From NCBI RefSeq assembly GCF_037975245.1, contig NC_092580.1, positions 34,319,001 to 34,383,000 on the forward strand: a DNA stretch of 64,000 nucleotides. The letters run 5' to 3'. Positions 24,186-38,317 of this stretch are shown here, piece by piece. The notes under the pieces were generated by a model, which was given only the letters and a program-made list of their open reading frames with translations, made no database searches and had not been told where the DNA came from. The first letter of the stretch is position 1. The number at the start of each line of letters is the position of its first letter. Made by a program: the position numbers and the translations under genes. The DNA comes from Apostichopus japonicus. Its lineage: Eukaryota; Echinodermata; Holothuroidea; Aspidochirotida; Stichopodidae.

Positions 24186-27100
24186 CTGAGGAAACCAGAA
24201 AAGAAGGAGAAACAAATTGATCATACCAGCAAATTAATTGGATATTAATTTTGTAAATATTAAAGTAAACTCACTAGCTCAGTCTTAACATGTGAGGATT
24301 TTATGATCATGAAAATAAAAGGTTTATGCACAACCACTATCTTGCCGACGAAAAAAGGCGTGCACAACTGTGCTGAAAACAAAATATCAATTAAAAAAAA
24401 GAAGAAAAGTTACAAAAAGCCAGCTACCTCAAACTTCCAAGCTAGGATAACCATGTACAGTAAGATTCTCCAGAGAATTCCCTGGTGGTTTATGTGACGT
24501 CCCCTTCTTCACCATTCCCTCCCCTTCTTCCACCTTCACTCCCCGTGTTCCCCTTCCCTCCCCTGCTTTCCCCTTCCCTCCCCTTGTTCCCCTTCCCTTT
24601 TCTTGTTCCCCTTCCATCCCCTTCTTCCCCCTTCCCTCCCCTTGTGCCCCCTTCCCTCCCCTTGTGCCCCCTTCCCTCCCCTTCTTCACCCTCCCCTCCT
24701 CTCCTTCTTCATCCTTCCTTCCCTCCCTCCTCCCCCTTCCCTCCCCTTCTTCCACCTTCCCTCCCCTCCTTTCCCCTTCCATCCCCTTCTTCACCCTCAC
24801 CTCCCCTTCTTCACCCTTACCTCCCTTCTTCAACCTTACATCCCCTTCCCTCCCCTTGTTCCCCCTTCCAAGATTTGCATATAATAAACAGGGTGGAAGT
24901 TTCAGTTTTAGGGAAACAACTAACAGCATATTCAGTTATGCATTAGCACTCATACAGAACCTTTTTGTAAGAGGGGAGGGTAGAACAATACACTCAGTTG
25001 TAAAAATTATGTAGTTTCAATACAAACTTTCATTACAATTCTTTTACTTTTCTAGAATGTACTAGAAACATCTAGATCTATTAATTGGTCCTGATAGTTA
25101 CACGGTTGTCAATTTTCTCTGGCTAGGATAGTTCTTATCAGATGATTGTTACAACTAAACCATTCTACGCATATAAATGATAGTTGTATAGCTGGAATAC
25201 AGAAGCTCCTGGCAACTTCAGCTTTTAATACTAGAGTGCTCTAACCTCTCAGTAATTAACACACTTCTATTCTACTATTTTAAAGTAACTCTTCACTTGA
25301 CACCTTTCACCATTGATTTGCTAACATTGGTAGATAGTGAGCAACTGTCTGCTGCTGGTGCTGTAACCTGTCAGTAATTAAGACTTCTATTCTACTATTT
25401 TAAAGTAACTCTTCACTTGACACCTTTCACTTACCATTGATTTGCTAACATTGGTAGATAGTGAGCAACTGTCTGGTGCTAGCCGGAGTCTTGGCTTCCA
25501 TAAACTATCACATCTGAGTTCCTCTGAGGTGTTGTACCCAAACTCTGTTGCTTCTGGTACGTACAACTTTGGCAGTGGGTTACAGGTATCACAACCTGTG
25601 CTGGCCAATACTAATAGCACCAGATTGGTGTTAGGAACAGAAAACATGCTGTATGAACTGAATAGAAGAGATAAAAGAAGCTTACATACAGAAATCTTGT
25701 AAAGCTTGAATACAATTGTTAAGTTAGATGTACAGAAGGGGTGAAGGGACCTTGAATGAAGTAATTACATAACAAGACACAAAGTATGCTATGATTGCAG
25801 GTAGCAACATACAACACTGATCACAAATATCTATTTTAAACCACTGATCTTACACCACACTTACTTAGTGCAGTCTGAGAATATCCTCACTGAGGTCAGG
25901 TCTGAGGATATCCTTACTAAGTTCAGTCTGAGGATATCCTCACTGAGGTCAGGTCTCAGTATATCCTCACTGAGGTCAGGTCTCAGGACATCCTTACTAA
26001 GTTCAGTATGAGGATATCTACACTTAGTTCAGTCTGAATATCCTCGCTGAGTTCAGTCTGAGGATATCCTTACTAAGGTCAGTCTGAGGATATTCTCACT
26101 GAGGTCAGGTCTCAGGATATCCTTACTAAGTTCAGTCTGAGGATATACTCACTAAGTTCAGTCTGAGGATATCCTCACTGAGGTCAGTCTGAGGATATCC
26201 TTATTAAGTTCAGTCTGAGGATATCCTTACTAAGTTCAGTCTGAGGATATCCTCACTGAGGTCAGTCTGAGGATATCCTTACTAAGATCAGTCTGAGAAT
26301 ATCTTTACTAAGTTCAGTCTGAGGATATCCTTACTAAGTTCAGTCTGAGGATATCCACACTAAGTTCAGTCTGAGGATATCCTTACTAAGGTCAGTCTGA
26401 GGATATCCTTACTAAGTTCAGTCTGAGGATATCCTTACTAAGTTAAGTCTGAGGATATCCTCACTGATATCAGGTCTGAGGATATCCTTACTAAGTTCAG
26501 TCTGAGGATATCCTCACTAAGTTCAGTCTGAGGATATCCTTACTAAGGTCAGTCTGAGGATATCCTTACTAAGTTCAGTCTGAGGATATCTTTACTAAGT
26601 TCAGTCTGAGGATATCCTTACTAATTTCAGTCTGAGGATATCCTTACTAAGTTCAGTCTGAGGATATCCTCACTGAGGTCAGGTCTGAGGATATCCTTAC
26701 TAAGTTCAGTCTGAGGATATCCTCACTGAGGTCAGGTCTGAGGATATCCTTACTAAGTTCAGTCTGAAGATATCCTCACTGAGGTCAGTCTGAGGATATC
26801 CTCACTGAGGTCAGTCTGAGGATATCCTTACTAAGTTCAGTCTGAGGATATCCTCACTGAGGTCAGTCTCAGGATATCCTCACTGAGGTCAGGTCTCAGG
26901 ATATCCTCACTGAGGTCAGGTCTCAGGATATCCTTACTAACTTCAGTCTGAGGATATCCTTACTAAGTTCAGTCTGAGGATATCCTCACTTACGTCAGGT
27001 CTCAGGATATCCTTACTAACTTCAGTCTGAGGGTATCCTTACTCAGTTCAGTCTGAGGATATCCTCACTGAGGTCAGTCTGAGGACATCCTTACTAAGTT

Positions 27101-30100
27101 CAGTCTGAGGATATCCTCACTGAGGTCAGGTCTGAGGATATCCTTACTAAGTTCAGTCCGAGGATATCCTTACTAAGTTCAGTCTGAGGATATCCTTACT
27201 AAGTTCAGTCTGAGGATATCCTCACTGTGGTTAGGTCTTGGGATATCCTTACTAAGTTCAGTCTGAGGATATCCACACTTAGTTCAGTCTGAATATCCTC
27301 GCTGAGTTCAGTCTGAGGATATCCTCACTTAGGTCAGTCTGGGGATATCGTCACTTAGTTCACTCTGAGGGTATCCTCACTTAGGTCAGTCTGAGGATAT
27401 ACTCACTTAGTTCAGTCTGAGGATATCATTACTAATTTTAGTCTGAGGATATCCTCACTTACGTCAGGTCTCAGGATATCCTTACTTAGTTCAGTCTGAG
27501 GATATCCACACTTAGTTCAGTCTGAATATCCTCGCTGAGTTCAGTCTGAATATCCTCCCTGAGTTCAGTCTGAGGATATCCTCACTTGGATATAAAGTTG
27601 ATACTGTTTCCATGTAAAACAGTGGCCATGAAGCACTCGACCATACATATCTAATACTGTCCATACCAAAGGCTCTTCTTGTGATATTAATTAGTTACAT
27701 CAAAGACAAAAATGCCACAGAGATCAGAATGGTGTTTCAACTCAGAGTTGGGTCTTTGTTTAAACATGTTTTCTTTTGTGTCAATGTCTTGCATTCACTC
27801 TTTGTGAAACTGATATTTTAACAAAGATGATTGACATGTTTGATACATGCAGTGTGCACAACATGACTACATCAGACAATACATATGACCATGTCATATG
27901 CTGGTACCATTATACTAACTTTTTGCAATCCTCCGGGCAGTATGCTGGGTTGGCGATTCCAACATCGTTTGCATTTGACAAGAGTGAATTATTCAGCTTA
28001 TAATAGCGATAGTCTAAATCACAGCGCCTGTATTCTTCATCCCTGGTCGTTATATTAATATCTGTAAATAAAAAAAATAAAAAAAATGAAAACAAAGATG
28101 AGAGAATGGTTGCTCCCTCAATCTGTATAACATACATACATACACCCATACATCCATAAACATATTTATATAGCGCCTTTCCCAAAGGCTCGAAGCGCTT
28201 TACAGCAACAGTACAAATAGAAAAACAGAATTGAAATAAGGAAAAATAATGTCTTAAGATGAGCCTTAAATGCATTTAGCGATGGTGCAAAGCGCACATC
28301 AGAAGGAAGATTTTACAAAGACGTGGAGCAATAGCAGCAAAAGACAGATCACCATATCTGGTACAAGTTCTGGGGGATTTGAGCAAATGTTTACCCTCAG
28401 ACCTCAGGGTACAAGTAAGAGAATTCACTGACAACAAGGCTACCATGGTGAGTACAAGAACAGGTAAATATGCTAGGGTACAAAGGCAGCTGTTTTAAAC
28501 CTCAAAAAGTCTGTTTATGTGGTCATCCTCAATCTATGTAAGCTATGTAGTCCCAGAATTCCTACATGTCAGTGGCTCTTCAACAAAGTATTTGTTTTTT
28601 TAAAGCTTGTAAATGAAAAAAACAAAGGTTATTAAAGGCTTCAAACATGAAAATAAAGGATTTTAAAGGTCCAAAATGAAGTTAATTTGTAACATAGCCT
28701 AATCATCATCTTTGCCCATTTTTACATCATCTGTGGCCTTTATTTAAACTACCTGACTTACATTAACTGTTGTTTGTGAGTCTGTTTGTATCACTGCATG
28801 AATCATGCCTGGCTGTCCACAAAAACTTAATGGCCAATGGTTAGCATAACTGAATATAATATTTCTAATTTAAACTAAATCTTTATAATATTATTTTAAA
28901 CTTAAAATAAAAATAAAGGTTTTGATGAGTATTTTTGAAAAATAAAGAGCCATTTTTGAAATAAAGGTTTTTTAAAGATTTTAAAGGTTTCCCTTTGGAG
29001 GTCTGACATGTGCAATGCATAGACTATTCTGAAAAATATTTGAATTGACGATCATGTAAATTGTCAAATTTCTATGTAAATTGTCAAATTTCTAGGTAAA
29101 TTGTCTAATATCTATGTAAATTGTCCAATTTCTACGTAAATTGACATTAGTGGCATCATCATAAAAGTATTTATTACATCTATTCCATAAATAAGATTAA
29201 CAATAAATTCACTTATTCCTTAAAGGAGTATTTTCAACATAGATTTAAGAGCTTCTTCATATCGGTCTGAGTTTACAGAAGTGAGCGGTGAATTCTAAGG
29301 TGACTGGTAACTTACTTTCTGTTGGTATTGTGGTATCCTCTGGTGGGACTACTGTAGGCATTGCTAACACTGACAACCATTCATACCAGTTGAATGTCAT
29401 CAGAATTCTGAAATAATGAAAATATGAAACATGCACTGTTAACTAGTGGATTTATGACAGACACAGTGTTTCACTGTTCTATGAAATATACATATATACT
29501 GACTTTCCATAGTTAAAGTTTTAAGGATTTCTAACAATAGAGTAAACAACATGTTCTTTCTTGGTTAAGGTCGCCACTTAGGATGTTTTGCTGCCTGCAG
29601 TCTCAACTGCCATAATATAAACCCTTACATATGAAAGCAGCAGAATGTTGCTAAAAATCTTCAAAAGGTCCAGGAATTTTGATTTTGATTTTTCATATTG
29701 ATATTATGATATTGTAACACATACATCTTGACTTCAGGTTCTACCAGAATGTATGATTATTAAGTTCTAGCTTACAATATAACTCTTTCAGCTTCTACCA
29801 GAATCTATTAAGATGATTAAGTTGTAGCTTACAATATAACTCTTTCAGCTTCTACCAGAATGTATTAAGATGATCAAGTTGTAGCTTACAATATAACTCT
29901 TTCAGCTTCTACCAGAATGTATTAAGATGATCAAGTTGTAGCTTACAATATAACTCTTTCAGCTTCTACCAGAATCTATTAAGATGATCAAGTTGTAGCT
30001 TACAGTATAACTCTTTCAGCTTCTACCAGAATGTATTAAGATGACTAAATTGTAGCTTACAATATAACTCTTTCAGCTTCTACCAGAATGTATTAAGATG

Positions 30101-33100
30101 ATCAAGTTGTAGCTTACAATATAACTCTTTCAGCTTCTACCAGAATCTATTAAGATGATTAAGTTGTAGCTTACAATATAACTCTTTCAGCTTCTACCAG
30201 TATGTATTAAGATGATTAAGTTGTAGCTTACAATATAACTCTTTCAGCTTCTACCAGAATGTATTAAGATGATTAAGTTGTAGCTTACAATATAACTCTT
30301 TCAGCTTCTACCAGAATGTATTAAGATGATTAAGTTGTAGCTTACAGTATAACTCTTTCAGCTTCTACCAGAATCTATTAAGATGATTAAGTTGTAGCTT
30401 ACAATATAACTCTTTCAGCTTCTACCAGAATCTATTAAGATGATTAAGTTGTAGCTTACAATACAACTCTTTCAGCTTCTACCAGTATGTATTAAGATGA
30501 TTAAGTTGTAGCTTTGAATATAACTCTTTCAGCTTCTACCAGAATCTATTAAGATGATTAAGTTGTAGCTTACAATATAACTCTTTCAGCTTCTACCAGA
30601 ATCTATTAAGATGATTAAGTTGTAGCTTACAATACAACTCTTTCAGCTTCTACCAGTATGTATTAAGATGATTAAGTTGTAGCTTACAATATAACTCTTT
30701 CAGCTTCTAGCAGAATCTATTAAGATGATTAAGTTGTAGCTTACAATATAGCTCTTTCAGCTTCTACCAGAATGTATTAAGATGATTAAGTTGTAGCTTT
30801 GAATATAACTCTTTCAGCTTCTACCAGAATCTATTAAGATGATTAAGTTGTAGCTTACAATATAACTCTTTCAGCTCTACCAGAATGTATTAAGATGATT
30901 AAGTTGTAGCTTACAATATAACTCTTTCAGCTTCTACCAGAATCTATTAAGATGATTAAGTTGTAGCTTACAATATAACTCTTTCAGCTTCTACCAGAAT
31001 GTATTAAGATGATTAAGTTGTAGCTTACAATATAACTCTTTCAGCTCTACCAGAATGTATTAAGATGATTAAGTTGTAGCTTACAATATAACTCTTTCAG
31101 CTTCTACCAGAATCTATTAAGATGATTAAGTTGTAGCTTTGAATATAACTCTTTCAGCTTCTACCAGAATGTATTAAGATGATTAAGTTGTAGCTTTGAA
31201 TATAACTCTTTCAGCTTCTACCAGAATGTATTAAGATGATTAATTTGTAGCTTACAATATAAATCTTTCTGTAAGTCCCATCATTAGGTTCTTCATTTGT
31301 GACAATGGCTGTTGTAAAGAAAGCGAAAAGAATGATCTATTTAAACCACTTCAAATATATTGTAAATATGTGGTGTACATCATATGATTACACTTACACT
31401 ACAACCAATAAAGGCTAGCCTAGCTTGCCCCCTCCAGCCACCTCCCCCACAAAACCAATCTGGGGAATTAATCTAGCCCATGTAACTTAGTCACATTAGC
31501 TCACACTAAAATCTTAAAAGATCCACCCCCAGAAAGCAATTTAAAGAATTAATATTCCACTTGTAACATTAGCTTAAACTAAACTATCTACCACAAACTT
31601 TAATTTAAGTTTATACAATAACTGTTAGTACTAGATGAATATGATCTCTCAGCAATTGAATGAAACAAATGTAAACCTCTTTGCAAATCTAGGTGAATGT
31701 TAATGTATACTTTGATCATGAAAACTGTGAGCAAAAAAGTCACTGCCAAATTTGAGATGAATGGTCAACTTTGCCAAATTTCATGCTCTATTAACAAAAG
31801 ACAATAAATTTGCTCTGACTGTACTGTTATGTCCATCTATTTAATGTTGATTTGTGTCGTAAAAGTTGGCAGGGATCCAAGAGTAACTTCTGTTGCTCAC
31901 TGTCTTTGAGAAAGCTTTTTCGTTGATTAGCCATATATCTCTTGTCTTTAGTGTTTGTTAATTACTTTGATAATGAGTCTGTTTGAGTCCATTCCTTTTG
32001 TCCTCCAATCACAATTCTTCTTACCACACCAATCACAACAAATGATGCCTTAACATGCTGAGATTACAAGTCTTGAATTGAACTAGAGAATGAAAGTTAC
32101 TTACGTTGAGTAGGGACCAGCCTGATGCTGGATGATAAGTCATATTAATCTTACACAATCCTTGGTGGTCTATGTAAGACAAGCTGTGACAATGAAGAGA
32201 CAATAACACGATGTCCATCATGAAGAATTGATACATGTTCCATTGCTTATTCCAGATTAATCTCAGTTTAGTTCTGGTTTAATGCTATTAGAGGCAAGGT
32301 TGGTCTGTATTTTAATGATCAGCTTATAGGATTGCATAACAGCCTTGTATTATAGCATCTGAGCAGCCTGGGGCCAAGAGAGGCATTATAGCTTGAAACT
32401 AGCCAGAGATTGTCGGGGACATTGCTAAAAAAGCTTAGTATCAGATCAATGTAAAGATGGTAAAGTGGAGTACAATTGTTGTGAGGTGACAGGCAATTGA
32501 CCAGCAATGTAACTACTGTACTGACTAACACTAGTATAATTGCAATGTAACTACTGTACTGACTAACACTAGTATAATTGCAGTGCTACACAGGTAATTG
32601 TTCTAGTCTGGTTGCAATAACCACAATCATAGCATGGCACTCATGCTAGCTGTTCAAACAACCAAACAAAAAAGAAATACTTCAGTTTGAGATGTTGCTA
32701 TCCTATTATGCATAACATTGTAACTGACAGAATCCTTTGTTATCTGAGAGAATTAGTAACAGTCACTTATTTATTCCCAACACAGCATCTCAAGCTTAAC
32801 TAGCGAAATAAAGGCATTCTTTATGTTATATTCCAAGCATAAATGACTTAATTCGTATTTCTGACAGAAACTTCGTTAACATGTTTGTTACGTACAAGGC
32901 TGGATAACAAGCTACAACCATTCACAGTCACAGAGTATTGAATATACTTTACATTACCTGTTGAAGAAGCCTTTGTATAACATGTTTTCAAATAGAATGG
33001 GCTCTGCTTTGGCTATATGTGATCCAATCTGAAAAGCAGAAGAAAACCAGCAGCATTCAACAAAAAACAAGTCAATTATTACAACAGCAGAGAGAGAGAG

Positions 33101-36100
33101 AGAAAGTGTTTGTCTTTTTGTAAGGCTCTGTCCATCTAGAGGCCAAAGCCAACACAAATTCACTTCAATAGTGGAACCAATCCATACCATTTTGTTTCAG
33201 CATAAATTTTGTTTTCCAAGTTAAATTATGATTATTATGTAAATATGAAAGGTCAGTGTTGTTATCCAAAATACTTGTAAAGCACCAGAGGCTAAACTGT
33301 AAATAATAAAATGTCCTTCCTAAAAAAATTTTAAAAAATTCTAAATTCTACACATTTTTCTAGTACATTAGATGACTTGGTACGCTACAATATGATAGAA
33401 ATTTTTCTACCATTCTTAAATTTATACTCCACAAGAACTACAAACAAAATTTTAACTATAGACTTGAACTCAATATCCAAATATGAAGTTTTTCTATATT
33501 CCAGAACAACTTACCTCAGTTTCATCTTTGCAAGCAAGAATATAGCCATCACTGTCCATTAGGACACAAGATATACCCTATAAGACAAAAGGGAATCAAA
33601 AACATCCATCAGAAAACATGATAAAATGCAAAAGGGACAAGAGCATACACCTGTCAAAACTGGAAAGAGGAAAGAACTTATTAAGAGTGGTTATTATCAA
33701 ATAAACATAGCTGCCATGTGATTGTCAGACTACTTGCCGAGGTTCATGATACAAGAGTTTACTAATATCAGCTTGTGCAAGATATATCTTTTGTTTATAG
33801 TGTCTTACCGGGGTGTCACATGTGTGCTCACACTGCTTTGGGTCATTCCTTTCCTCCTTGATTTCGCAGTCAGGATTGGTCTGAAGAAAAAAAGAGATCA
33901 CAGGAGACAATACAAAGGTAAGAATACCAATAACAATTATTCATTGGTTGTTGGAGCATCTATGAATATAATATTACCTCCTCTTGCAAGCTTGTACAAA
34001 GTCACGTCAAAACTGTTACAGTATTGAAATAAGGATGCTACAGGTATTGTATCTCAAAGAACAGTGTGTTATAATGGTCAATGGTGTTATAATGGTCAAT
34101 GGTGTTATAATGGTCAATGGTGTTATAATGGTCAATGGTGTTATAATGGTCAATGGTGTTATAATGGTCAATGGTGTTATAATGGTCAATGGTGTTATAA
34201 TGGTCAATGGTGTTATAATGGTCAATGGTGTTATAATGGTCAAACAGTCATGTTGTTTGCCATTGACCAGCAGCTGGTTGAGTTCATTGATCCATGTAGT
34301 TTGATCAACCATCAAAACTGATCCACTTTACAACATAAGAGACATTGATCAGAACAAAAGCAACATATTCAGCCATGTCAAATTATTCACTGTTTGTGCC
34401 TAGGATTATCTCTCAACTAAGCTTTAAATGAATTGGCCACAAACAACTTTAATGTAAGTGTAATATCAATGTCTTTCAACCACAACTTGATTAAGTTTAA
34501 CAAACAACTACCTAACTCAATATCTTATTTCCTTTTAAGTTTTTAAGTTTCTTTTCTTGTGTACCTTTGAATTGCTTGGAAATATCAGTCGTGCAGAAAC
34601 AAGGGGATCCATGCAGTTCTTTATTACATGTTTTTAGCTATTTAATAAACACACTGGATAATCCAAACGCCATCACCTGATTACCATTCCAGATCAGCAA
34701 ATGACAAAGGGAAGAAAGAGTATCAAGTATACATTTATAGAGATCCTCATTGATAACAAGCAATCCTCCAAAATAATTCAGGTTCTCTTCTTTTCATTCC
34801 TGGAGGTTTTTGCAGAACATTAGAATCACGGGTGCTTATTAAGAAAATACAGACGTCACAGTAGTTTGGACAGCCAGTCTTCCCTCCAAATCACGAAAAA
34901 GAATCCGTTTTGTTTTGCAATATACAGTATTGCTCCAATATTGGAGATTGAGATTATGATAGTTGAAACAAGAGTTCTATAGAGCCAATGAACACACAGA
35001 GTTTTGACTTACCATTGAAGTGACATCGTTAAATACTTTCAGCACGGAACTCAGAGACATCTGCACTCCCGCAACTGAATGAATCAAAACAGATAAACAG
35101 TAACGTTTCTCTTTGATCTCTTAAGAGATCTTGCAATTGCAAGATTACAAAAACTGAATTCTTTCTTTCTGCATAAATACGGCTACCAGAAAAATTACCA
35201 TCTAAATCTGTAGGAATCGGTAGTTTTATCATGATTTACTCCACACATCTAGCTATAGTTAGTATTTTACCAGCAAGAGAGCACGCATACATCTGATGGT
35301 GAAACAACCCTTTACAGGAGACACAAACCCTGTCTATCATTATTGGTCAATATGATCATATATTGTGATTCCTGTGTGATTCCTGTGTGATCCAATGTGA
35401 TTCCTGTCATCAACAAATTCCGCAAACAGATAACAAAAATATGATTCCATTTGTGAGATATCATAGAATTAGTGTTTCTTCACACACACACGGCTGGAGA
35501 CTTGATCAAGTCTAAATATGACATCATACAGCCACATGTAATTCAATTATTGATCTTTTTCTTTATTTTTAACATTTTTATTTTCTGTCATGGACATGGG
35601 TTTTGTAACTGCTGAATCTAAAAATATCAAACCTCCCATTATAACTTAATGATCATATTGGGTTTGAGGTCAACACAGCTAACATTCTAGATATGCAAAG
35701 AAAAGGACTTTCCAATCCTAGCGGCAATTATGAAATCACTGATTTACAAAATGAGAGCTGAATGATACAATGTCTAAGCAAACAGAAATAATTAGACATT
35801 CCTTAGTTCTTTTCTGGGCATTGTTCTTCACAAAGGTCTCAGTCATATAAGCCAAAGATGATGATTGGGTCTTAAAATAAAACAGCCCTTTGGTATTATA
35901 CACACACATTTGATACTCAAGTCATAGAATTAGGACCAATATACAGTCCTGCAAGCCAACTTACAGCTGTGCTGACACATACATCTCCATGGCTACCACC
36001 TGCAGAATGAATATACATCCACACACTACCACTGCTGCAGCTACCCTAGCTTGATGGTATGGACCCACCATAGGGTCAAGCAGTCAGCCAATGGGGATCT

Positions 36101-38277
36101 GACCAGTGTCTCCTTCATCACTGTGCAGTTTGCAACATATCTTTGCAACATAACAATTAAGTGCCCACAGTTGACCACTGTACACACCATATTAACTACA
36201 TTTGTCATCGTTTTGATATTCAAACAATAAAACTTTTCAATGATTTATCAACTCACCTGCTACGACCTTGTCAGTGAATTTCAAGGCAGAGTATGCAGTC
36301 ACTAAAGTGTCATTCACAACGAGATTAACTAAAGGATGGAAAAAGGAGAATGTGCTAGATTGATCAGCAAACTGTAAACCTTCACCACAAATCATGTCAA
36401 CTGCGTATCATAAGTATGTCTTTAAATAACAGCAATAAATGATACAGGCCGGTTAAATGAGGAAGGAGACATGTAAGATTAACATCATCTCTCCTGTTTC
36501 CAACCACACATTCAGGTTTACTGTGAAGGTACAGCATTCAAAATTTAAAATCTGATATTTAGTTTTATAATAATTGAACTGAAATAAATACATACAGCTA
36601 TGTACATAAGTTCCTAAATTATTACCAAGGCTAGAGGTTAACAAAAAACAAACATGCTTTTGATTAAGCTAAACATAAATTATAACTACTGTATTTATAT
36701 AGTTGATAACAACAGTTTCATGATATGGCCAACATTTGTAACTTTATACACTCAAGCTGATAAACTGAGAGCAGGTGAGTCACTCCAGTAGATTAAGCAC
36801 CCCCAGTCTGAGGATATGAGCATCTCATAGGAGTCACTCCAGTAGATTAGGCACCCCCAGTCTGAGGATATGAGCATCTCATAGGAGTCACTCCAGTAGA
36901 TTAAGCACCCCCAGTCTGAGGATATGAGCATCTCATAGGAGTCACTCCAGTAGATTAGGCACCCCCAGTCTGAGGATATGAGCATCTCATAGGAGTCACT
37001 CCAGTAGATTAGGCACCTCTTGTCTGAGGATAAGGGCATCTCATGAGTAAACTGAGGACCATGGATAGGTGTCAGTACATTGATGAATTACAGGTGATGT
37101 CACACAGTCAGATAATTGTTGTTACTATAGTAACCATCCAGGCTGTGTTTTCTGAGTATCCAGCCATTCCCTGACGACATGGGTGAACAGGAAACCAACC
37201 AAGGAAGGGATGATTATGTGACATTTCCCTACCGTCTCTCTTAGCCACTGGTACGAGGAACTTACACAAAAATCGAAACTTCTCTTTGTAGAGATGATAT
37301 TTACAAAGCAAGGCCACTGCACGAATGTATATTAAGAGATAAACAATGACCATTCTTGACAGCTAGGGAGAATATCCTCCTCCATAGAGCTGTGTGAGAG
37401 ACTGACGACAGTCATACTTACTTTCATCGTTCCCCTTCAGAGGCGCAGAATAAACAAAAGCAATATCTTCCGGATTCTTTTTGACAGCATCGTTCAAAGC
37501 TCGCTGGAAGTAGTCTTCTGCCAAGGTATTTGGATGATTCAGTGTAAAACTATCAACATGAAAACATATGGTTAGTTCTTTCAGTTGAAATTGCTTCCTT
37601 TACCTTGCCCACAAAGATATCTTACATAAAATCGATTCCAGTCAATTTATACTAATGATCTTCCTTCTAATATCAGAGCATGTCTCCATGTCTCAAAGTT
37701 TTCACATATCAACCAACTACAACCTCTCTGGACTGCTTTTATGCCCACCACGTACACTTAGGGCCCGCTACAGATACTCATTTGTGCCTAATTCTATCCA
37801 TATATTTATTTCACAAGTGAGAAGATAAGTTTCTTATTTATAGGACTTGCTGTATATATGTTTGTATTACTGTATGTGTATCGCAGTCTATTGATACTTA
37901 TACTATTGCTTTTCTTTTCTTTTTTCGTTTATGTAAGCCGAATTTCCGATTGTGGACGATAAATTCAAATTCAATTCAACTACAGCTCAGTAAGGTTTAT
38001 TTCATCATTGTTGGTTTGCCTAGAGAGGTTACTACCCGTCTGAGTCATTGTGTTTACCAGAACTGATTGAAAGACTGTATTTAATGATACTCACCTCTCT
38101 GTACTATCTCTCACTTGACAAACTCCATCCTCAACTTTTTGATACAGACATTCCTGATTCAGCCCACTAGTAGTAGCCACAAAGGACGATATGAAACTAA
38201 AAGTAGAGAGTTAAGCATTATCTCAAGCTCATTAAAAAAAAATTGTAGTAGATTAAAGTGTCTTTGAGTTTAATGAA

Positions 38278-38317
<40 letters not shown>

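Noticed and set aside
24429-25014. Gly/Glu/Lys-rich and Pro/Ser-rich open frames
   Set aside because: They are compositional by-products of the polypyrimidine tract in the last intron.
33984-34321. Repeated hexapeptide frames over the 18-bp array
   Set aside because: All frames on both strands are repetitive and open; intronic minisatellite.
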